Source: Nitrospira sp. (GTDB taxonomy: Bacteria > Nitrospirota > Nitrospiria > Nitrospirales > Nitrospiraceae). From it: a DNA stretch of 64,000 nucleotides. The stretch spans positions 1-64,000 of the forward strand of contig JAFEBL010000008.1 of the NCBI GenBank assembly GCA_018242665.1. The letters run 5' to 3'. Under the pieces are notes generated by a model. That model had not been told where the DNA came from, made no database searches, and saw only the letters and a program-made list of their open reading frames with translations. Below, one piece after another: positions 60,103 through 64,000 of the stretch; position 1 is the first letter of the stretch, and the number at the start of each line of letters is the position of its first letter. The position numbers and the translations under genes were made by a program.

Positions 60103-61140
60103 CTACGGCCTTAGGCGTGATTCACCAAGCGCCCACCGACACCAGGGCACAGCATTACACAGCCAAGTGAGAGCGAGAGAAATGAGTACCGCAGATAACG
60201 TAATCACCACATATTGAATAACCCCCACACTTTTCGTAAGTGTGGACACTAGCTGCGCCACGATTTTCAGGACAATGGGGGCGTGAAACAAGTAAATCCC
60301 CATAGTAAATGTGCCCAACACTGTAAAAGGATACCCCTTACTCCCGAGGGCAAAGAACAAAAAATACAAACCGAGCAGATAAACAAACTGCGCAAGAATG
60401 CTAAGGGATTCGGATCCACCCCACTTTAGACCTAGCAAGCAGATCAATGCTATGCCTGTCAGCACAAGAGCGTTTCGTGCAATTTGATCCTGATAGTTAA
60501 CCAATACCATTCCGAGCAAATAGTATTGCATGCCCCAGAAGGCATGCAAAATCGGATCAAGCCCGTCGCTTTCCAAGAATGTCATAGGCACCATCTGCCA
60601 CAACAGAATGTACCCTGCCACGATAACAATCCTGGCCTCTGGTCGCAGATGCAGAAAGAATCTTGTCCCAAACGACAACGATCTAATGAGGAAAAGAGCC
60701 GGCAAAAAATACAATTGTGCAGCGATCTGAGAATAATACATGGCTTTGAGTATCTCGATGGGAGTGTGGCCCAATACTATTGTTACCGTTGGATGGCTGA
60801 TTGCTTCAAATACGGCACGAAATGCCGTGAAGAGTATGTTGAAGACTATCCATGGTATCAAGAGTCGCCTGGCACTCCGACCCATGTATGTTCCATACAA
60901 GAATTTTTCTTTATGCTGCAATCCATGCACAAACAAATACCCGTCCACCAGGAAGAACGATGGCACTGCGACAGATTGCACCCAAAACTGAACAAGATTC
61001 CTTTCGTAATTGCCAAGACCAGCATAGGCAATTGCATGAGTGGCGACCACCATAAGAATCGCATACCCACGTAATCCATCCAAGAAATCGATTCTTGGCG
61101 GTTGCCCAATTTCTGTACCCGAATCTGTCGATCTGAGCAT
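60103..61140 (-). CDS. Acyltransferase family 3 protein
   Basis: A 345-residue membrane protein with about ten helices. It has the family motif IDFLDGLRGYAILMVVATHA with the catalytic-type His, then the conserved SFFLVDGYLF and RRLLIPWIVFNILF regions. Acyltransferase-3 proteins move acetyl or other acyl groups onto sugars on the periplasmic side. In this cluster it would O-acylate the glycan. ATG 61140 (MLRSTDSG) begins a short cytoplasmic lead; the distance to the motif is normal. Confidence 0.85.
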   Translation of the reverse strand: MLRSTDSGTEIGQPPRIDFLDGLRGYAILMVVATHAIAYAGLGNYERNLVQFWVQSVAVPSFFLVDGYLFVHGLQHKEKFLYGTYMGRSARRLLIPWIVFNILFTAFRAVFEAISHPTVTIVLGHTPIEILKAMYYSQIAAQLYFLPALFLIRSLSFGTRFFLHLRPEARIVIVAGYILLWQMVPMTFLESDGLDPILHAFWGMQYYLLGMVLVNYQDQIARNALVLTGIALICLLGLKWGGSESLSILAQFVYLLGLYFLFFALGSKGYPFTVLGTFTMGIYLFHAPIVLKIVAQLVSTLTKSVGVIQYVVITLSAVLISLALTWLCNAVPWCRWALGESRLRP

Positions 61141-61373
61141 GGCTTATATGACGAGAGCACCGGCTATGAAGAGCCCTGCCCGATGAGTGACAGGCCTTTT
61201 GCTGACGATACGCTCAGACATCCATCGTCAGTTCATGTTCAAATGCAAAGCAACCTATGGCCAGACGGAGGCCATACATTCTTGGTGTAGCATCCTTGCT
61301 AATGGCTCTTTGCACCGAACCCTCATATGGCAGGGGAAAACTTGGTGAGACCACAGCGGTTGGCAAGTACTCT

Positions 61374-62120
61374 CTATTTTTGTTTTCTCAGCGCCACGAT
61401 CATATTGGTGCGAAGGTTACGGAATGGCCCAGTCATGAGCAACCGAATCCACAACAGCTCCAGGGCAGCCAGCGGTGGAAACATCGCAAAAATGGCGTCG
61501 GTTGGAATCAGGTCAAGCTGGAGCACATCAAAACCGTTGACTTGAGCGAGCGCCCTCACTTGAGCCTCGGTATTCGCCTTGTAGTGAGTAGGAAACACAT
61601 CGTGTTCTTCCCGCCCCTCGAGGAGATGAATGAGCTTACCCTTGAGACCCTCGGGCACGAATTTGGAGAGGATCACTCCGTAGCCATAGGCATTGGGCGT
61701 ATGGAAGAGAAACACCCCTTTAGGCTTGAGGATGCGGCTGATTTCTCTGAACTGTTCGTCTGGATTGTCGAGATGCTCAACCACCATATTCGCAGTCACC
61801 AGATCGAACGCGCCACTTCTGAACGGCAGCTTCGTCACGTCGCCACGCAGTTTTTTGGAAATATTCGGGTGAGCCTTCAGCGAAGGCAAGTCGTAATCGA
61901 TCCCAAAGATGGCCTTGCACGTTTTCACCAGCTGCCGTTCCTCATTAGCTCGCCAGCTTGGGAGAATTGCGTGCCCACAGCCAATCTCCACCCATTCGAC
62001 GGACGGCGTGACGTACCGCTTCAGCGCCTCCTCATACCAATATTGGGAATAGCGAAGGGTTGGCGCAATAGCGCCTCTAAGCGTCCAATAGATGTTGAAC
62101 AGCCGCGTTCGCAAGCTCAT
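61374..62120 (-). CDS. SAM-dependent methyltransferase (class I)
   Basis: A 248-residue cytoplasmic enzyme. Motif I is VEWVEIGCGHAILPSW, then GIDYDLPSLKAHPNI for ribose binding, DVTKLPFRSGAFDLVTANMV and VEHLDNPDEQFREISRILKP. The C-terminal part (PTHYKANTEAQVRALAQVNG) fits small-molecule or sugar methyltransferases of glycan clusters. ATG 62120 follows GGGAGG at 12 bases; the frame extends to 62174. It could methylate a sugar to cap or decorate the chain. Confidence 0.8.
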   Translation of the reverse strand: MSLRTRLFNIYWTLRGAIAPTLRYSQYWYEEALKRYVTPSVEWVEIGCGHAILPSWRANEERQLVKTCKAIFGIDYDLPSLKAHPNISKKLRGDVTKLPFRSGAFDLVTANMVVEHLDNPDEQFREISRILKPKGVFLFHTPNAYGYGVILSKFVPEGLKGKLIHLLEGREEHDVFPTHYKANTEAQVRALAQVNGFDVLQLDLIPTDAIFAMFPPLAALELLWIRLLMTGPFRNLRTNMIVALRKQK

Positions 62121-62185
62121 ATCGATGCCGAACCTCCCTTGACCATTGGCGACTCCCCTGCGCTTTTGCACCACACCATGCGAGG

Positions 62186-62776
62186 CTATTGCGGGCGTCT
62201 GTCGACCGATACCATCTGTTTCACGAGCACATCACAGGCCTGTTTCATCATGGAAAAGCAGGCTTCAAAGTCTTCTATGGTCCCGCTGTACGGATCCGCA
62301 ACCTCCCGCACTGTCTGGTCATAAAATTGTCGCAACAGAAACACTTTCCCTTTGGCCTGCGGGTACAATTTCACGAGACGATTGCGCTGCCGCCACTCCA
62401 TCACAAGAATGAGGTCCGCCCCCTCCACCTGGTCTTTGTGTAGAGGCTGTGTCGCATGCTTATGAAGTGAGAGCCCCTTTTGCGTTCCGACGACCTGTGC
62501 GAGGGGATGTGCAGGCTTTCCGAAGGAGGTCTCAAGTCCAGCCGAGGAAACGGCAACCGGCAAGCCGTTCTTCTCTACCTCATGCTTGAGATACGCCTCC
62601 GCCAAAGGGCTGCGACAGATGTTCCCCTTGCACACCACTAAGATTGTGCGCGGTGGCGTGGGAAAGACTTGCTGATTCAGGAGCACTTGATACCGCCAGC
62701 GATTCAACACGTCATTGACGGCGTTCTTCATGGAACGCGCAAGACTTCGGGCAGGGGCAGATTCTACCTGAGACAT
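62186..62776 (-). CDS. Low-molecular-weight protein-tyrosine phosphatase
   Basis: A 196-residue phosphatase with the P-loop CKGNICRSP (Cys49, Arg55), and the general-acid DPYSG near the C-terminus. In capsule systems this enzyme (Wzb) dephosphorylates the tyrosine kinase that controls chain length; no such kinase lies in the window. The first 42 residues (AVNDVLNRWRYQVLLNQQVF) are an extra helical extension not found in standard 150-residue enzymes. ATG 62776 or 62782 may start it; it begins 3-9 bases after the ATP-grasp stop, so the pair is coupled. Confidence 0.85.
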   Translation of the reverse strand: MSQVESAPARSLARSMKNAVNDVLNRWRYQVLLNQQVFPTPPRTILVVCKGNICRSPLAEAYLKHEVEKNGLPVAVSSAGLETSFGKPAHPLAQVVGTQKGLSLHKHATQPLHKDQVEGADLILVMEWRQRNRLVKLYPQAKGKVFLLRQFYDQTVREVADPYSGTIEDFEACFSMMKQACDVLVKQMVSVDRRPQ

Positions 62777-62784
62777 TCCCACTC

Positions 62785-63972
62785 CTACGCTAACTTCAGA
62801 TACCGCATGATTTCAAAACGGCTTGGTCCGAGATCGGTCAGCTGCTCCACCTCGTAAAACAGGTCTCGCTCGAAAAACCGGCAAAACGACAACACCGCTC
62901 GAAGCTTGGACGGAGCGTCCGGCGGGAGATTGAGCACTCGATCAGGCTTCCTCATTCGCATGACTAACTGATCTACATCACCTAACAACCATCGCGATTT
63001 CACGCCGATACGATATCCGTTCTGCGGCAAGACATCTATTTTCCCCATAGCCATATTGAGGAGGCGGAGAGGGAAATTCACGCCTGCATCTACGGCTAGT
63101 TGCAAAGACCCCCAAAATCTCCCGTTGACTTCCATCAAGAGAGGGGTGCCACTCACTGCATCGACCTTGAACTCCACCATCGCGACGCCGTGCCAGTTGA
63201 CAGGCTGTAACAGCTTCAGAGTAGCGTCAACCATGGCTTTGGGCAAGGCAATACTCTCGCGCAACACACTTACCCCGCCGGACGGTGGCCGTTCCCGAAG
63301 CCGTCGGTGGGCGAACATTCCCAGCGGCACACCCTCGTTCATCAAGACGAACAACCCCTGCCCTTCTCCGATCACTCGCCGCTGAATCAGTGACGGGTTA
63401 CGCAGGTAGGGCGTTTCATTGTACAGGTGTATGAGCGCCTCACGAGACTCGGCATAACACACGCGCGTCTTGTTCCACCGCTGACCATCCTTGACCAGTG
63501 AGCATCCAGGTTTTACCACAACCGGAAACGCACGCACCTGTTCGATAACGGGGCCCAGTTGCCCGTCGGGAACAAAGATTGTCTCAGGAATGGATACGCC
63601 GTGGGAGACCGCCTGTTGCATCAAGCGATATTTGTCCGAGATGGCCGAAAAGGTTTCGGCGTCAGGCGTAGGAATATGTGCATATCCAGCAAACCTGACC
63701 TTCTCCGGACCCAACACATGCATGGCGATGTCCGACACAGGAAACAGGGCATCGACACGTTGTTTCCGAACGAGGTCCAACAGGGTATCAACGAATCGCT
63801 GTGGCTCTTGATACGGAGATGGATAGGCCACACGCTCGCAGCAGTAGCGTGATGCACCGGCGAGGGACTGCCGATCTTCCGCCCCAACAATGACCTCAAC
63901 CCCTTCACGACCAAGTGCCCGTGTAACCGCAAGAGCCGCGCGCTCATTGCCATCCGTCACCAACACTCTCAC
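62785..63972 (-). CDS. ATP-grasp ligase-like protein
   Basis: A 395-residue protein starting MRVLVTDGNERAALAVTRAL, a Rossmann-like preATP-grasp domain. The ATP-grasp region has FPVVVKPGCSLVKDG with the conserved Lys, NPSLIQRRVIGEGQGLFVLM, HGVAMVEFKVDAVSGTPLLM and EVNGRFWGSLQLAVDAGVNF, the Mg-binding E-x-N. Carboxylate-amine ligases of this kind often appear in polysaccharide clusters and may join an amino acid to a sugar acid, which would fit the uronic acid made by the dehydrogenase. That role is inference. The gene is complete, ATG 63972; its upstream partners lie outside the window. Confidence 0.8.
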   Translation of the reverse strand: MRVLVTDGNERAALAVTRALGREGVEVIVGAEDRQSLAGASRYCCERVAYPSPYQEPQRFVDTLLDLVRKQRVDALFPVSDIAMHVLGPEKVRFAGYAHIPTPDAETFSAISDKYRLMQQAVSHGVSIPETIFVPDGQLGPVIEQVRAFPVVVKPGCSLVKDGQRWNKTRVCYAESREALIHLYNETPYLRNPSLIQRRVIGEGQGLFVLMNEGVPLGMFAHRRLRERPPSGGVSVLRESIALPKAMVDATLKLLQPVNWHGVAMVEFKVDAVSGTPLLMEVNGRFWGSLQLAVDAGVNFPLRLLNMAMGKIDVLPQNGYRIGVKSRWLLGDVDQLVMRMRKPDRVLNLPPDAPSKLRAVLSFCRFFERDLFYEVEQLTDLGPSRFEIMRYLKLA

Positions 63973-64000
63973 GTGCGCTCCCGCCTCACAATCCCACCCC

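Noticed and set aside
1-64000. CRISPR arrays, rRNA genes and riboswitches
   Set aside because: No regularly spaced repeats, conserved rRNA blocks or known riboswitch cores were seen on either strand.

Overview
The window looks like chromosome of a Nitrospira-type bacterium (phylum Nitrospirota). This is an inference: protein families such as the Tll0287-like heme protein, a pentaheme cytochrome, the DUF3300/DUF2950 pair, paired universal stress proteins and a PilMNO-containing type II-like secretion operon fit that group, but no rRNA or other phylogenetic marker is present to prove it.

Layout. (1) 1-1.6 kb: debris of an IS481-type element nested with a truncated IS110 element. (2) 1.9-5.3 kb, minus strand: a 4Fe-4S membrane ferredoxin of the NapH/NosR/CcoG kind, a DUF5989 micro-membrane protein, an SGNH hydrolase and a small hypothetical gene. 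(3) 5.3-27 kb: a patchwork of stress genes and decay. It holds a GH15 glucoamylase-like enzyme, Usp proteins, a CBS-domain protein, a Tll0287-like cytochrome, HtrA, an ECF sigma/membrane protein/Spy-like triad, two family 2 glycosyltransferases, and a DUF3300-DUF2950 operon. Broken genes are scattered among them: DedA, a Usp fragment, a superoxide dismutase, and IS3, IS481 and IS30 remnants. A tmRNA-3'-end-like fragment lies near 5.66 kb and a clear tRNA 3' end near 26.9 kb, so parts of this stretch may have come and gone by site-specific integration. (4) 27-31.6 kb: a YD-repeat protein (minus), then on plus a TVP38-like membrane protein, a pentaheme c-type cytochrome and a PepSY-type membrane protein.

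(5) 31.7-49 kb, minus strand: a long operon, read from 49.0 kb downwards. Its order is a secretin fused to TPR and cohesin-like domains, two pseudopilins, a LysM/coiled-coil lipoprotein, GspF, GspE, PilM-, PilN-, PilO- and PilP-like proteins, a third pseudopilin, ProA, an unknown 593-residue protein, GspG, a response regulator-HDOD protein and an exported clan GH-A glycosidase. It combines a type II secretion motor, pilot and pseudopilins with the type IV pilus alignment subcomplex in place of GspL/GspM.

(6) 49.2-64 kb: surface polysaccharide synthesis. A nucleotide-sugar dehydrogenase (minus) ends in a strong terminator beside the secretion operon. It is followed by an exported protein on plus. 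Then comes a minus-strand cluster, in transcription order from 63.97 kb: ATP-grasp enzyme, low-molecular-weight phosphatase, methyltransferase, acyltransferase, polymerase/ligase-like protein, GT39-like membrane protein, three GT4 glycosyltransferases and another GT39-like protein. Together they probably make, modify and polymerise an exopolysaccharide or O-antigen-like glycan.

No complete tRNA, rRNA or CRISPR array was seen. Function calls come from motif recognition by eye, not from database searches.
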